In this document: in pieces, positions 17,076-26,830 of the stretch
Layout of the letters: each line of letters starts with the position of its first letter
How positions within the stretch are numbered: the stretch's first letter is position 1
Source of the DNA: UBA7446 sp024639165
GTDB lineage: Bacteria > Bacteroidota > Bacteroidia > Flavobacteriales > Flavobacteriaceae
Direction: 5' to 3'
Length of the DNA: 64,000 nucleotides
Assembly: GCA_024639165.1 (NCBI GenBank)
Contig: JAHEIX010000005.1
Location: forward strand, 1 to 64,000
Notes under the pieces: model-generated
The model's input: only the letters and a program-made list of their open reading frames with translations
Told to the model about the DNA's origin: nothing
Databases searched by the model: none
Translations under genes and position numbers: made by a program

Positions 17076-18053
17076 ATGCAATACATAGAAAATATTCTAG
17101 GTGCTATTGGAGATACACCGCTTATTAAGTTAAATAAAATTACTTCTGAATTAGATGCTTTGGTGTTGGCCAAAGTGGAGTTTTTTAACCCTGGAAATTC
17201 TGTTAAAGACCGCATGGCCTTGAAAATGGTTGAAGATGCCGAGGCAGATGGACGTCTCAAACCTGGGGGAACGATAGTTGAAGGCACTTCAGGAAATACG
17301 GGAATGGGATTGGCACTAGCTGCGATTATTAAGGGCTATAAGCTGATTTGTGTCTCCACAGATAAGCAGTCTAAAGAAAAGTTTGATATACTACGTGCCG
17401 TCGGGGCAGAGGTCATTGTGTGCCCTACTGATGTTGCGCCTGAAGATCCACGCTCTTATTATTCGACCTCTAAGCGCATAGGGGAAGAAACCCCAAACGC
17501 ATGGTATGTAAACCAATACGACAACCCCTCCAATGCTGTGGCACATTACGAGCAAACAGGCCCTGAAATTTGGAAACAAACAGATGGAAAAATCACACAC
17601 TTTGTGGTGGGAGTGGGTACGGGTGGTACCATTTCGGGTGTTGGTAAATACCTAAAAGAGCAAAACCCTGATATTAAAATATGGGGAATTGACACCTATG
17701 GTTCTGTTTTTAAAAAATATCATGAAACGGGCATTTTTGACGAAAAGGAAATTTACCCCTATATCACTGAGGGAATAGGCGAAGATATATTGCCTGAAAA
17801 TGTGGACTTTGAGATAATTGATGGCTTTGAAAAAGTCACCGACAAAGACGCTGCTGTTTATACACGTAAGCTAGCACGTGAGGAAGGCATCTTTGCCGGA
17901 AACTCCTGTGGTGCTGCAGTTAAGGGAGTACTGCAACTCAAAAAACACTTTGGTCCAAACGATGTGGTTGTGGTCCTACTGCACGATTCCGGAAGTCGTT
18001 ATGTAGGCAAGATGTACAACGACGAATGGATGCAGGAAAAGGGCTTTTTGTAA
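17076..18053 (+). CDS. PLP-dependent cysteine synthase/cystathionine beta-synthase-like enzyme
   Basis: This fold-type II PLP enzyme of 325 residues belongs to the cysteine synthase family. The PLP lysine is in NPGNSVKDRMAL near residue 43, the phosphate/substrate loop is EGTSGNTGMGLA near 69, and the glycine-rich GVGTGGTISGVG near 178 binds cofactor phosphate. The C-terminal region (EGIGEDILPENVDF, LHDSGSRYVGKMYNDEWM) looks more like the catalytic core of cystathionine beta-synthase than like CysK, and there are no CBS domains. O-acetylserine sulfhydrylase activity cannot be excluded. It has its own promoter. Confidence 0.88.
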   Translation: MQYIENILGAIGDTPLIKLNKITSELDALVLAKVEFFNPGNSVKDRMALKMVEDAEADGRLKPGGTIVEGTSGNTGMGLALAAIIKGYKLICVSTDKQSKEKFDILRAVGAEVIVCPTDVAPEDPRSYYSTSKRIGEETPNAWYVNQYDNPSNAVAHYEQTGPEIWKQTDGKITHFVVGVGTGGTISGVGKYLKEQNPDIKIWGIDTYGSVFKKYHETGIFDEKEIYPYITEGIGEDILPENVDFEIIDGFEKVTDKDAAVYTRKLAREEGIFAGNSCGAAVKGVLQLKKHFGPNDVVVVLLHDSGSRYVGKMYNDEWMQEKGFL

Positions 18054-18056
18054 GTC

Positions 18057-18509
18057 TTATATGCTAGCAAACGCTGCTGCTCCAAACAAGAGACTTATCA
18101 AGAAAAACAGGAGATAAATACCCAACACAACTGCCGTTAAAATAGCTGTTAACCTCCAATAAGATTTTAGGTTTTTCAATCCATCTTCCAGCAGTGCGCT
18201 ATTGTGTTCATATACAGCTGCTTTGATGCGTATGGAAAAGCGATACAGATAAAGACTAAGGAAAAAATAGATTGCAGCAAAAAGAAGGTAAAAAACAGTC
18301 ACGATTCCTGTCCCTGTGGCACCTATATCGCTTACACCATAACTGCTGTCCATCCCACTAAACATGGCGAGAATACTACTCATAAACAGGGCTACAATTA
18401 CTATAATCCCAGTGATGATAAAACCTAAAATGGATAGAAAATGAGTCCATTTTCTTGTTTGATTAAGGTAGCTGATACCAATTGAAGTTAATTTTAATTC
18501 TGAATTCAT
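18057..18509 (-). CDS. DUF5362-like membrane protein
   Basis: The 150-residue protein has three or four hydrophobic helices (roughly residues 24-48, 65-90, 120-148) and opens with a soluble segment (NSELKLTSIGISYLNQTRKW). This resembles the small DUF5362 family of Bacteroidota membrane proteins; the function is unknown. I chose ATG 18509 because the 19 residues gained from a start at 18566 do not resemble the family. It is convergent with the CBS-like gene, with stops 3 bases apart. It runs parallel to the next two minus-strand genes but 145 bases from them. Confidence 0.65.
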   Translation of the reverse strand: MNSELKLTSIGISYLNQTRKWTHFLSILGFIITGIIVIVALFMSSILAMFSGMDSSYGVSDIGATGTGIVTVFYLLFAAIYFFLSLYLYRFSIRIKAAVYEHNSALLEDGLKNLKSYWRLTAILTAVVLGIYLLFFLISLLFGAAAFASI

Positions 18510-18654
18510 AATAAGAGATTTAAAGGTTAATGTTTGAATGGCCGCTATTGAAACAGCAATGAGCACACCAAATAAGCCCTTATATGATTTGTGAAACTAA
18601 TAATGAAGAACAGATTTGGAGTTTGTTCTGAACTAAATTAGTAAAAATTTAGGT

Positions 18655-19161
18655 TTAATCTTCATCGTGGTGTTCATCATGACCTTCATCATTGTGCATC
18701 GTATTTACAGTTGCAGAAGCAACCGTTCTTATTTCGGCATGCATGATTTCGCCCCCTGTTGTTCCTGTTTCCTTGGCATAAAACAACGCCACTATTGTTA
18801 AAATAATTGTGAGGTAACCTATCCACTTTCCAAATGACTTCTGCTTTAAGTGGACCCAAATCCCAATCAGTGAAAAACCACCTAATATATACATGATCCA
18901 CGAAAAGGTCTCTGCTGCTTCTTCATGTAGTTCCATATATTTTTCTTCAACCCCTGGGAGGTCTTCTATGAAGTGCTCAGCAGCTTCTCCGCTAGAATAG
19001 GCAGCAGCAGTAAGCAGCGCAGCCAAGATATAAAACATATATGCTGTTCGCTGTAGTATGCTTGATTTTAAAACCCCTCCTACGAGGAGCAATATTAAGC
19101 CAACAATAGGCAGGATAATGGGAAAATGGTTTATAGCTAAATGTAGGTGTGCTTCATTCAT
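18655..19161 (-). CDS. DUF2231-like membrane protein with His-rich tail
   Basis: The 168-residue protein has four predicted membrane helices. It carries the NHFPIILPIVG segment at residues 11-21, an acidic HEEAAETFSW helix, and GTTGGEIMHAE near 133, features of the DUF2231 group whose conserved histidines suggest metal or heme contact. The last 14 residues (MHNDEGHDEHHDED) form a His/Asp/Glu-rich tail likely to bind divalent metal. It lies 11 bases downstream of the VIT/CCC1 transporter gene, so the two are probably one operon and may handle the same metal (inference). Confidence 0.75.
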   Translation of the reverse strand: MNEAHLHLAINHFPIILPIVGLILLLVGGVLKSSILQRTAYMFYILAALLTAAAYSSGEAAEHFIEDLPGVEEKYMELHEEAAETFSWIMYILGGFSLIGIWVHLKQKSFGKWIGYLTIILTIVALFYAKETGTTGGEIMHAEIRTVASATVNTMHNDEGHDEHHDED

Positions 19162-19172
19162 AATTTTAGTTG

Positions 19173-19886
19173 TTAAATGGTTATTTTAAATAGATGACCA
19201 ACCCATGCGGTTAGGCCCATGGCGATGGTGCCCCAAAAACTTATACTGATGATTGCTTTAAAAACGCTGGAACCTCCTGTTTTTGCAACTACGATTCCCA
19301 ATAGAATTAAAAAAAATAGGGCAGCAACATAGAGTGTGTATTTTAAGTGTTGTACGGGGAATGTAAGCACCACAACTAGTGGAAGGGCGCCACCAGAAAT
19401 AAAGGCCATACAGCTTGAAATAGCCGCTTGAATCGGTTTGGCTTTGCTTATCTCATTTAATCCAAGCTCATCTCTGACATGTACCGCAAGTGCATCGTGT
19501 TCAGTAAGTTCTTTCGCAACGATTTTGGCTGTTTGTTTCTTTAGCCCTCTTTTTTCATAAATTGCAGCCAATAGCTTAAGTTCAGCTTCGGGCATTTCTG
19601 CTAATTCTTTTTTTTCTCTTTCTATATCCGACTGTTCAATATCTGTCTGAGAACTCACAGACACATACTCCCCTGCCGCCATAGACAAAGCGCCAGCTAT
19701 AAGTCCTGCAAGTGTAGCTAGGACAATGGTTTCGCTATTGTCACTAGCTGAGGCAACGCCAATGGCGATACTAGCGGTGGATAAAATACCATCGTTTGCT
19801 CCCAAAACAACCGCCCTTAACCAATTGCTTTTTTGAATGTAATGGTTGTCTAAATAGTTGTCAATATTGGGTTCAACTTCCGTCAT
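19173..19886 (-). CDS. VIT/CCC1-family iron or manganese transporter
   Basis: The 237-residue protein belongs to the vacuolar iron transporter family, which moves Fe2+ or Mn2+ out of the cytoplasm. It has the conserved first helix region (LRAVVLGANDGILSTASIAIGVA near 23-45), the AGALSMAAGEYVSVSSQTDIE segment (residues 64-84), an acidic cytoplasmic helical region of about 60 residues rich in Glu (metal-binding in this family), and three C-terminal helices. The metal cannot be told from sequence. It precedes the His-tailed DUF2231-like gene. Confidence 0.9.
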   Translation of the reverse strand: MTEVEPNIDNYLDNHYIQKSNWLRAVVLGANDGILSTASIAIGVASASDNSETIVLATLAGLIAGALSMAAGEYVSVSSQTDIEQSDIEREKKELAEMPEAELKLLAAIYEKRGLKKQTAKIVAKELTEHDALAVHVRDELGLNEISKAKPIQAAISSCMAFISGGALPLVVVLTFPVQHLKYTLYVAALFFLILLGIVVAKTGGSSVFKAIISISFWGTIAMGLTAWVGHLFKITI

Positions 19887-20035
19887 TTACTTAGCATAAT
19901 TGATACGCAGATAAACAGTTATTTACCCACAAGAAAATGTCCAAAAAACCAAATGATACACTTTTCGGAAGTAGAACAGACTTGGGGGTCTCGCCGAGAT
20001 GCGTTGTGTACTACTAAAGTAATAAAATATTCGGA

Positions 20036-21364
20036 TTAGCGCAGCACTTTGGAGGGAAATACCACGGTGCTTTGGTGCCCATCCCTACCCACAGCAGCTA
20101 CGCCAAACAAATAATTATCTAACACAATCCCCTCAAGGACGGTTTCTGTGGTATTTCCCACATATTTGCTAAACTCCCAGGTAGGTGAGGTAGTATCCCG
20201 CCAATACACCATATAGCCAGCTGTGTTTGGGCTTTCAGAAGCCACCCATTCCAATCGAGTGCTAGGGGCTACTACACCTCCTATGGCAACTTCTTTTGGT
20301 GCTGCTGGTGCCCAAGCCAAGGATGCTAATGATATGGCATTTACCGCCGTAAGTTTGGCTGCATAGGCTGCATTTACGCCAGACAATACATCGCCATAAG
20401 CGATCCCGTCTTGATTGCGAATATCCTGATGCTGGCGGTTGTAGTTTTCATGGGCTTCCATAATGCGTATACCTGAAAAGCCAACATCGTTGAAAGGGCG
20501 ATGGTGACCACCACGACCAAATCGGTCTAAACGATAAATTAGTAGGGGATTCAGCTCGGGCATATACGTTTTGGTCATTTTTTGGACGTAGCGTGCCAAT
20601 TGTCGAGAAATACCATCGACTTCACCACCGTAAAAACGGCGTTGCTTGCGTGCACGCTCGGTTTCGGTTGGTGATGTAGGTTCAGAGAAAATGCGAAAAC
20701 TGCGGTTGTCAATGACACCATCCACCCCCTCAATATTACCAATCATATCATTGTTTAGCACACCGATAATTTCCCAATTGTTATCCAGGGCATATTGGGC
20801 CAGACCTTTTCCGCCATACAGCCCTTGTTCCTCTCCAGAAAGACCTACATAAACAATACTGTTTTCAAAATCATATTTCGATAACACCCTTGCTGCTTCA
20901 ATTGCGCCCGCCATTCCTGTAGCATTGTCGTTAGCACCAGGCGAATCAGACGTAAAGTCATTTGGGTCGCTGACTCTGGAGTCGATATCCCCACTCATGA
21001 TGACATATCTATTTGGGTGAACACGACCACGCTGTATGGCTACAATATTGTTGATCCAAACATCACGCGTGAGGCGTCGCCCATCAGCCTTAAACATATT
21101 TTTTTGTTCAAAAACATCAAGACAGTTCCCACAATCAGCACTTATTTCTTCAAAAGATTTTTTGATCCATCTTCGGGCAGCGCCTATACCCCTCGTTTTC
21201 GATAGTGTATCGCTTAGGGTGTGTCGGGTGCCAAAGTTGGCCAGCGTCTCTACATCAGAAATAATACGATTGGCAGATACAGTCCCAATAATGTCATACA
21301 TGCGTGTGTCTTGTTGTCCATAAGCAAGACAAACAGTAAAAAGAAAGCGTATAGGGCGATACAT
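20036..21364 (-). CDS. Secreted M28-family metallopeptidase with C-terminal Fn3-like domain
   Basis: The 442-residue protein has a short N-terminal hydrophobic signal (residues 4-15). It then has an M28 aminopeptidase domain with DSPGANDNATG near 140-150, the catalytic Glu in LSGEEQGLYGG near 178, NNDMIGN near 204 and late histidines in GGHHRPFND. Residues about 350-442 look like a fibronectin III-type domain (STRLEWVASESPNTAGYMVYW-like strands). At the first metal-ligand position the segment reads MSGDIDSR, with Asp where many M28 enzymes have His. It starts one base after the acyl-CoA dehydrogenase stop, so the two are co-transcribed, though the functional link is unclear. Confidence 0.85.
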   Translation of the reverse strand: MYRPIRFLFTVCLAYGQQDTRMYDIIGTVSANRIISDVETLANFGTRHTLSDTLSKTRGIGAARRWIKKSFEEISADCGNCLDVFEQKNMFKADGRRLTRDVWINNIVAIQRGRVHPNRYVIMSGDIDSRVSDPNDFTSDSPGANDNATGMAGAIEAARVLSKYDFENSIVYVGLSGEEQGLYGGKGLAQYALDNNWEIIGVLNNDMIGNIEGVDGVIDNRSFRIFSEPTSPTETERARKQRRFYGGEVDGISRQLARYVQKMTKTYMPELNPLLIYRLDRFGRGGHHRPFNDVGFSGIRIMEAHENYNRQHQDIRNQDGIAYGDVLSGVNAAYAAKLTAVNAISLASLAWAPAAPKEVAIGGVVAPSTRLEWVASESPNTAGYMVYWRDTTSPTWEFSKYVGNTTETVLEGIVLDNYLFGVAAVGRDGHQSTVVFPSKVLR

Positions 21365-21365
21365 A

Positions 21366-23168
21366 TTAAAAGCAATACTTGTTTTCAGCGGCTACCTTAT
21401 CAGCGACTTTATTACGCAATTCAATTACATTTGGATATTCCATGTATTTGGTAAATCGTTTGAGTCCCATCAGTAAGGCTTTTTGTTCATCGCCCTCGGC
21501 AAAGCCCAGGATGGCTTCACGGCCTTTGGTATTGATTTTTTCAACGGCTTGATATAGGTACAACTGACTAAGTGCCACTTGATATTCTTGTGCTTCTAGC
21601 CCATATGTACCTACGTTCTTTTCAGCCCTTAATACAGCAGATTCTGCCATATAGACTTCTATTAGAATATCTGCCACGGCCAGCAACAGTTGTTGGTGTG
21701 CTTCAAGCTCGGTACCGTATTTTTGTACGCCTGCACCAGCAATCATTAAAAAGACCTTTTTAAGGTTTTTAAGGATGTGTTTTTCTTGGCTCATAGGTTC
21801 ACTAAAATCAGGGATAGAAAAGTCAGGAATACCTAAAAGCTCTTCGCCCACAGCTGTGGCAGGACCTATTAAATCCAATTGTCCTTTCATGGCTTTTTTG
21901 ATGAGCATACCTACAGAAAGCATGCGGTTGATTTCATTAGTCCCTTCATAGATTCGTGCAATACGTGTATCGCGCCAAGCCGTTTCCATGGGCATGTCAG
22001 CTGAAAAGCCCATACCGCCCATAACCTGAATACCTTCATCAGCCGTTATTTGAGTTTGTTCAGAACAGGCAACTTTTAGGATAGAACATTCAATCACATA
22101 TTCTTCAACGCCCTTTAATTCTGCTTCTTGATGGCTATTTCCAGCCGCTTCGCGAAGTGCAATGCGGTCTTCAATATCCTTTGCAGCTCTGTAGCAAGCC
22201 GCTTCACCGGCATATAAAAAGGTGGCCATGTTGGCCAGTTTTTGTTTGATGGCACCAAAGTTTGCAATCGGCGTTTTGAACTGGACGCGCTGATTGGCAA
22301 AGCTAACAGCTTCGTTAAGCACCCGTCTTTGACCATCCAAGGTGGCAACTGCTAGCTTGATGCGACCCACATTCAAGGCATTCATGGCAATTTTAAAACC
22401 ATTGCCACGCTCTGATAACATATTTTCTACGGGAACTTTGGTATCGCTGAAAAATACTTGTCGCGTTGAAGAGGCATGAATGCCAAGTTTTTTTTCTTCC
22501 TCGCCCATAGAAATGCCATTCTCAGGATCATTTGGTATGATGAAGCCCGTAATGTTTTTGTCATCTTCTATACGTGCAAAGACAATCATCAAATCGGCAT
22601 AACCCGCATTGGAAATCCATATTTTTTGCCCAGAAATAAGGTAATGCGTACCGTCCTCAGATAGCACGGCCTTGGTCTTTCCGCTGTTGGCATCCGAACC
22701 GGCAGTAGGTTCCGTAAGACAGTAACAACCTATCCATTCACCACTAGCTAATTTTGGCACGTATTTTTTCTTTTGCTCCTCGTTTCCATATAGAACGATT
22801 GGCATGGTGCCTATTCCTGTATGGGCACCAAAAGCTGTAGACAAGGAACCGGAAGCCCCTGAAATATATTCACAGACCAACATGGTGTCTACAAATCCCA
22901 TGCCCATACCACCATAAGCTTCGGGAACGCTAACGCCCAAAAAGCCCATTTCACCAATTTTGCGCATCAGCTCAAAGGTGTAATCGCAGTCTTTTTTATT
23001 AAAACGTTCACGCGCTGGCCAAACCTCCCGGTCTACAAATTCTTGAATGGCCTCGCGCATCATGCGTTGTTCTTCGTTAAATTCTTCTGGAGTAAAGATG
23101 TCTTGTGCCTTGGTGTCTTGTAAAATAAAGGCACCGCCACGGGTTAGTTTACGTGCTGCTGTTTCCAT
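21366..23168 (-). CDS. Acyl-CoA dehydrogenase (long type)
   Basis: This FAD enzyme catalyses the first step of beta-oxidation, forming trans-2-enoyl-CoA. At 600 residues it is longer than the roughly 380-residue short-chain enzymes and matches the very-long-chain-like group with a C-terminal helical extension. Visible are CLTEPTAGSDANSG near residue 152, the KIWISNAGYADLMIVFA segment near 183-199, QVMGGMGFSADMPMETAWRD near 378-397, and the catalytic-region RIARIYEGTNEINRM. It ends the fadD-marR-HAD-thiolase-ACAD run, 9 bases after the thiolase gene. Confidence 0.93.
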   Translation of the reverse strand: METAARKLTRGGAFILQDTKAQDIFTPEEFNEEQRMMREAIQEFVDREVWPARERFNKKDCDYTFELMRKIGEMGFLGVSVPEAYGGMGMGFVDTMLVCEYISGASGSLSTAFGAHTGIGTMPIVLYGNEEQKKKYVPKLASGEWIGCYCLTEPTAGSDANSGKTKAVLSEDGTHYLISGQKIWISNAGYADLMIVFARIEDDKNITGFIIPNDPENGISMGEEEKKLGIHASSTRQVFFSDTKVPVENMLSERGNGFKIAMNALNVGRIKLAVATLDGQRRVLNEAVSFANQRVQFKTPIANFGAIKQKLANMATFLYAGEAACYRAAKDIEDRIALREAAGNSHQEAELKGVEEYVIECSILKVACSEQTQITADEGIQVMGGMGFSADMPMETAWRDTRIARIYEGTNEINRMLSVGMLIKKAMKGQLDLIGPATAVGEELLGIPDFSIPDFSEPMSQEKHILKNLKKVFLMIAGAGVQKYGTELEAHQQLLLAVADILIEVYMAESAVLRAEKNVGTYGLEAQEYQVALSQLYLYQAVEKINTKGREAILGFAEGDEQKALLMGLKRFTKYMEYPNVIELRNKVADKVAAENKYCF

Positions 23169-23177
23169 AAGTTGATT

Positions 23178-24356
23178 TTATAGTCGTTCAAAAATACCGG
23201 CTGCGCCCTGTCCTGTTCCCACACACATGGTCACCATACCGTATTTGTTATCTCTTTTTTTCATTTCGTCAAATAATTGCACCGAAAGTTTTGCGCCGGT
23301 ACATCCAAGCGGGTGACCCAATGCAATGGCGCCTCCATTAACATTTATGATGTCAGGGTTTAATCCCAAGGTTCGTATCACAGCCAAAGACTGAGAAGCA
23401 AAGGCTTCATTTAGTTCAATCAGCTCTATGTCTTCTTGTTTCATTCCGGCTTGCTTCAGTGCTTTAGGAATGGCTGCTACAGGACCTATGCCCATGATGC
23501 GCGGAGGTACGCCTGCTGCGGCATAGCTCACCATACGTGCAATGGGGGTAACCCCCAATTCTTTAACCATGTCTTCGCTCATAACCAATACCATGGCTGC
23601 ACCATCACTGGTCTGTGAGGCATTACCCGCAGTTACCGATCCGCCAGCTGAAAATACTGGGCGAAGTTTTGCTAGTTTATCGATGGCCGTATCTGCGCGT
23701 GGACCTTCGTCTGTATCCACCACATAGTTGCGTGTTTTTTTGGTGTTGCCTTCCAAATAGGTTTCTTTAATAGTTATCGGAACAATTTGCGCTTTAAAGG
23801 CACCGTTTTCAAGTGCGGTAAGTGCTTTTTGGTGTGAGCCATATGAAAACACGTCTTGGTCTTCACGTGAAATATTATATTCCTTAGCAACAGCCTCTGC
23901 AGTAAGTCCCATTCCCCAGTAGTAATCTTCTTTACCATTTTTCACCAATTCATAATCAGGAACGGGCTTGTATCCACCAAAGGGAATATAACTCATGCTT
24001 TCTGAGCCTCCTGCGATGATGCAGTCTGCCATACCAGATTGTATCTTGGCTGTGGCCATAGCAATGGTTTCTAAGCCAGAGGCACAGTAACGGTTTACAG
24101 TAACCCCTGGAACCGAATCCGTTTCGAGTCCCATAAGCGAGATAAGTCGTGCCATGTTGAGCCCTTGTTCTGCTTCGGGCATGGCATTTCCAACAATGAC
24201 ATCGTCGATGCGTTTTTTGTCTAATTCAGGAATGCTGTTCATGAGGTAAGCAACCGTCTCTGCGGCGAGTTCATCTGGACGCTTAAAGCGGAATAGTCCC
24301 CGTGGTGCTTTTCCAACGGCGGTGCGATATGCCCGTACGATATAAGCTGTTTTCAT
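23178..24356 (-). CDS. Acetyl-CoA acyltransferase (3-ketoacyl-CoA thiolase)
   Basis: The 392-residue thiolase cleaves 3-ketoacyl-CoA to acetyl-CoA in the last step of beta-oxidation. The acylated Cys lies in VNRYCASGLETIAMA near residue 91, the substrate His in GGAIALGHPLGCTGAKL near 347, and the second catalytic Cys in MVTMCVGTGQGAAGIFE near 377-383. ELNEAFASQSLAV near 315 is also typical. It lies 61 bases downstream of the dehydrogenase/hydratase gene. Confidence 0.95.
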   Translation of the reverse strand: MKTAYIVRAYRTAVGKAPRGLFRFKRPDELAAETVAYLMNSIPELDKKRIDDVIVGNAMPEAEQGLNMARLISLMGLETDSVPGVTVNRYCASGLETIAMATAKIQSGMADCIIAGGSESMSYIPFGGYKPVPDYELVKNGKEDYYWGMGLTAEAVAKEYNISREDQDVFSYGSHQKALTALENGAFKAQIVPITIKETYLEGNTKKTRNYVVDTDEGPRADTAIDKLAKLRPVFSAGGSVTAGNASQTSDGAAMVLVMSEDMVKELGVTPIARMVSYAAAGVPPRIMGIGPVAAIPKALKQAGMKQEDIELIELNEAFASQSLAVIRTLGLNPDIINVNGGAIALGHPLGCTGAKLSVQLFDEMKKRDNKYGMVTMCVGTGQGAAGIFERL

Positions 24357-24417
24357 TTATTTAATTTTTTTCAAGTTTTGATGTTCAGTAATTAGTTCAG
24401 TCGATTGGCGTCGTTAA

Positions 24418-26823
24418 TTAGTTCCGCAAGGGTTTTCCTGTTTTGAGCATATGTTGAATGCGCTCCAGTGTTTTTCGTTCTGCACAAAGCGATAAAAAAG
24501 CTTCCCTTTCGATGTCCAGCAAATAGCGTTCGCTTACCTGTGTAGCTTGCGACAGATCTCCTCCTGCCATTACATAGGCGAGTTTGTTGGCGATTTTTTG
24601 ATCGTGTTCCGAAATATAGTGTCCTGCTTCCATACTGTCTGTACCTACCAAAAACATACCCAAAGCTTGTTTTCCGAGCACTTTAATGTCTGTGCGTTGT
24701 TTGGGTTGTGTATAGCCACGCTGTGCCATTAGTAGCGCTTCTTGCTTGGCAATATTCAGCTGCTGTTTGCCATTGACCACAACAACATCCTTTCCTTTTT
24801 GCAGGATGCTAAAATCATAGGCCTCATAGGCCGAGGTCGCCACTTTTGCCATACCTATGGCCAAGAAATGTTCTTGGAGCACATTGAGCTCAACGTCGTT
24901 TTTACGAAACATATCAGCAGCACGCAAGGTCATTTCCTTAGAACCGCCACCACCCGGAATAACCCCAACACCAAACTCCACCAATCCGATATAGGTTTCT
25001 GCTGCAGCCACTACTTTGTCGGCGTGCATGGATAGCTCACAGCCCCCACCAAGCGTTAGCCCGTGTGGTGCAGCTATCGTGGGTACGCTAGAATAGCGCA
25101 TCCGCATCATGGTATCTTGAAAATACTTTATGGCCATATTCAGCTCATCATACTCCTGTTCTACCGCTAACATAAATATCATACCCAAATTAGCACCTGC
25201 CGAGAAGTTGGCGCCGTTATTGCCTACCACAACTCCTTCATAGCCTTGTTCTGCTAGATCAATACCTTTGTTGATGCCCTGCAAAACACCTGCGCCAATC
25301 GTATTCATTTTTGAACGAAACTCAATGTTTAAAATACCATCGCCAAGATCAATCACCGAGCACTCTTTGTTTTGCCAGATGGTTTTGTTTTCTCGTACAT
25401 GATCCAAAATAATAAAGGCTTCTTGTCCAGGGACGGTTACAAATTTCTCTTTCTCAATATTGTAATAGTGGGGTTTGTTTTCTTTGAGTTGATAAAAGCC
25501 AGTAGCGCCATTAGCTGCCAATGCCTCAATCCACGGAGCAACGGGGTGCCCAGCTTCTTTGATTAGCGTGATACCTTCTGTAAGCCCAACAGCATCCCAC
25601 AGTTCAAATGGGCCGTGCTCCCAACCAAAACCCGCTTTCATGGCTTCGTCTATTTGGTAAAGTGCATCTGATATTTCAGGAATGCGGTACTGCACATACG
25701 CAAAGGTTTCGCCTAAAACAGTGCGGTAAAACGTTGCTGCTTTGTCTGTTCCACTTATCAAAATCGGAAAACGATCGGCGACACGCTCAACCGTTTTTGT
25801 TTTTTCAAGCGTAGCAAAAGAAACTTTCTTTTTGGAGCGATACGTCATGGTCTCCAAGTCTAATACTTGTATCTCCGACTTTCCTTCCTTGGTTTTGATT
25901 TTTTTGTAAAAGCCTTGCCCTGATTTACTCCCTAGCCATTGCTCATCCATCATTTTTTGAATAAAATCGGGCAAAATAAAGCTGTCACGACGTTCGTCGT
26001 CTGGGCAGTTTTCATGTAAGCCTTTGGCTACGTGCACTAGGGTATCTAGCCCCACAACGTCTACTGTTCTAAAGGTGGCAGACTTGGGTCGTCCCATAAC
26101 AGGACCTGTTAGTTTATCCACTTCCTCCACCGTCAGCCCCATGGGTTTCATTTGGTGAAATAGACTTTGAATACAAAAGATTCCAATACGGTTCCCAATA
26201 AAGGCAGGGGTGTCTTTGGCCAGTACGGCAGACTTACCTAAAAAGCGTGTGCCATAGTCCATTAGGAAGTCAACCACCTCGGGTTTACAGCTTGGTCCAG
26301 GCACGACTTCAAACAACTTGAGGTAACGCGGAGGGTTAAAAAAGTGCGTTACAGTAAAGTGCTCTTGAAAGTCTTTGGATCTTCCCTCGTTCATAAATTT
26401 GATGGGAATTCCAGAAGTATTGGAGCTCACGAGTGTTCCAGGTGTTCTGTGCTGCTCTACTTGCTCAAACACGAGCTTCTTGATGTCCAGTCGCTCTACG
26501 ACTACTTCAATAATCCAATCCACCTCTGAAAGCTTGGGCATATCGTCTTCAAAATTTCCTGTTTGAATGCGTGCTTTAAAGCTTGGATGATAGAGTGGTG
26601 CAGGTTTGCTCTTGATGGCCGTTGTGAGATTGGTTGTAACTATACGGTTACGTACCACAGGATGTGTGGTGTCTAGCCCTTTTTTCTTTTCAAGTTCATT
26701 AGGTTCTTTGGGTACGATATCCAGCAGCAATACCTCAACGCCAATATTGGCAAAGTGGCAGGCTATTCCGGCGCCCATGATTCCTGACCCTAATACGGCT
26801 ACTTTCTTTATACGTCTGTTCAT
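24418..26823 (-). CDS. 3-hydroxyacyl-CoA dehydrogenase/enoyl-CoA hydratase fusion
   Basis: This 801-residue enzyme performs the middle two steps of beta-oxidation. The dehydrogenase comes first: an NAD-binding VAVLGSGIMGAGIACHFA at residues 8-25, SNTSGIPI near 125, and HFFNPPRYLKLFEVV near 152. The hydratase is C-terminal, with GANFSAGANLGM and GLTLGGGCELSMHAD. This order is the reverse of E. coli FadB and is usual in Bacteroidota. I chose ATG 26823; a start at 26910 would add 29 unrelated residues and overlap marR. It is 7 bases after marR. Confidence 0.93.
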   Translation of the reverse strand: MNRRIKKVAVLGSGIMGAGIACHFANIGVEVLLLDIVPKEPNELEKKKGLDTTHPVVRNRIVTTNLTTAIKSKPAPLYHPSFKARIQTGNFEDDMPKLSEVDWIIEVVVERLDIKKLVFEQVEQHRTPGTLVSSNTSGIPIKFMNEGRSKDFQEHFTVTHFFNPPRYLKLFEVVPGPSCKPEVVDFLMDYGTRFLGKSAVLAKDTPAFIGNRIGIFCIQSLFHQMKPMGLTVEEVDKLTGPVMGRPKSATFRTVDVVGLDTLVHVAKGLHENCPDDERRDSFILPDFIQKMMDEQWLGSKSGQGFYKKIKTKEGKSEIQVLDLETMTYRSKKKVSFATLEKTKTVERVADRFPILISGTDKAATFYRTVLGETFAYVQYRIPEISDALYQIDEAMKAGFGWEHGPFELWDAVGLTEGITLIKEAGHPVAPWIEALAANGATGFYQLKENKPHYYNIEKEKFVTVPGQEAFIILDHVRENKTIWQNKECSVIDLGDGILNIEFRSKMNTIGAGVLQGINKGIDLAEQGYEGVVVGNNGANFSAGANLGMIFMLAVEQEYDELNMAIKYFQDTMMRMRYSSVPTIAAPHGLTLGGGCELSMHADKVVAAAETYIGLVEFGVGVIPGGGGSKEMTLRAADMFRKNDVELNVLQEHFLAIGMAKVATSAYEAYDFSILQKGKDVVVVNGKQQLNIAKQEALLMAQRGYTQPKQRTDIKVLGKQALGMFLVGTDSMEAGHYISEHDQKIANKLAYVMAGGDLSQATQVSERYLLDIEREAFLSLCAERKTLERIQHMLKTGKPLRN

Positions 26824-26830
26824 AGGTAGG

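Noticed and set aside
19987..20010. Short inverted repeat TCTCG-CC-GAGA between the VIT and M28 genes
   Set aside because: Arms of 4-5 bp with no T-tract are within chance expectation.
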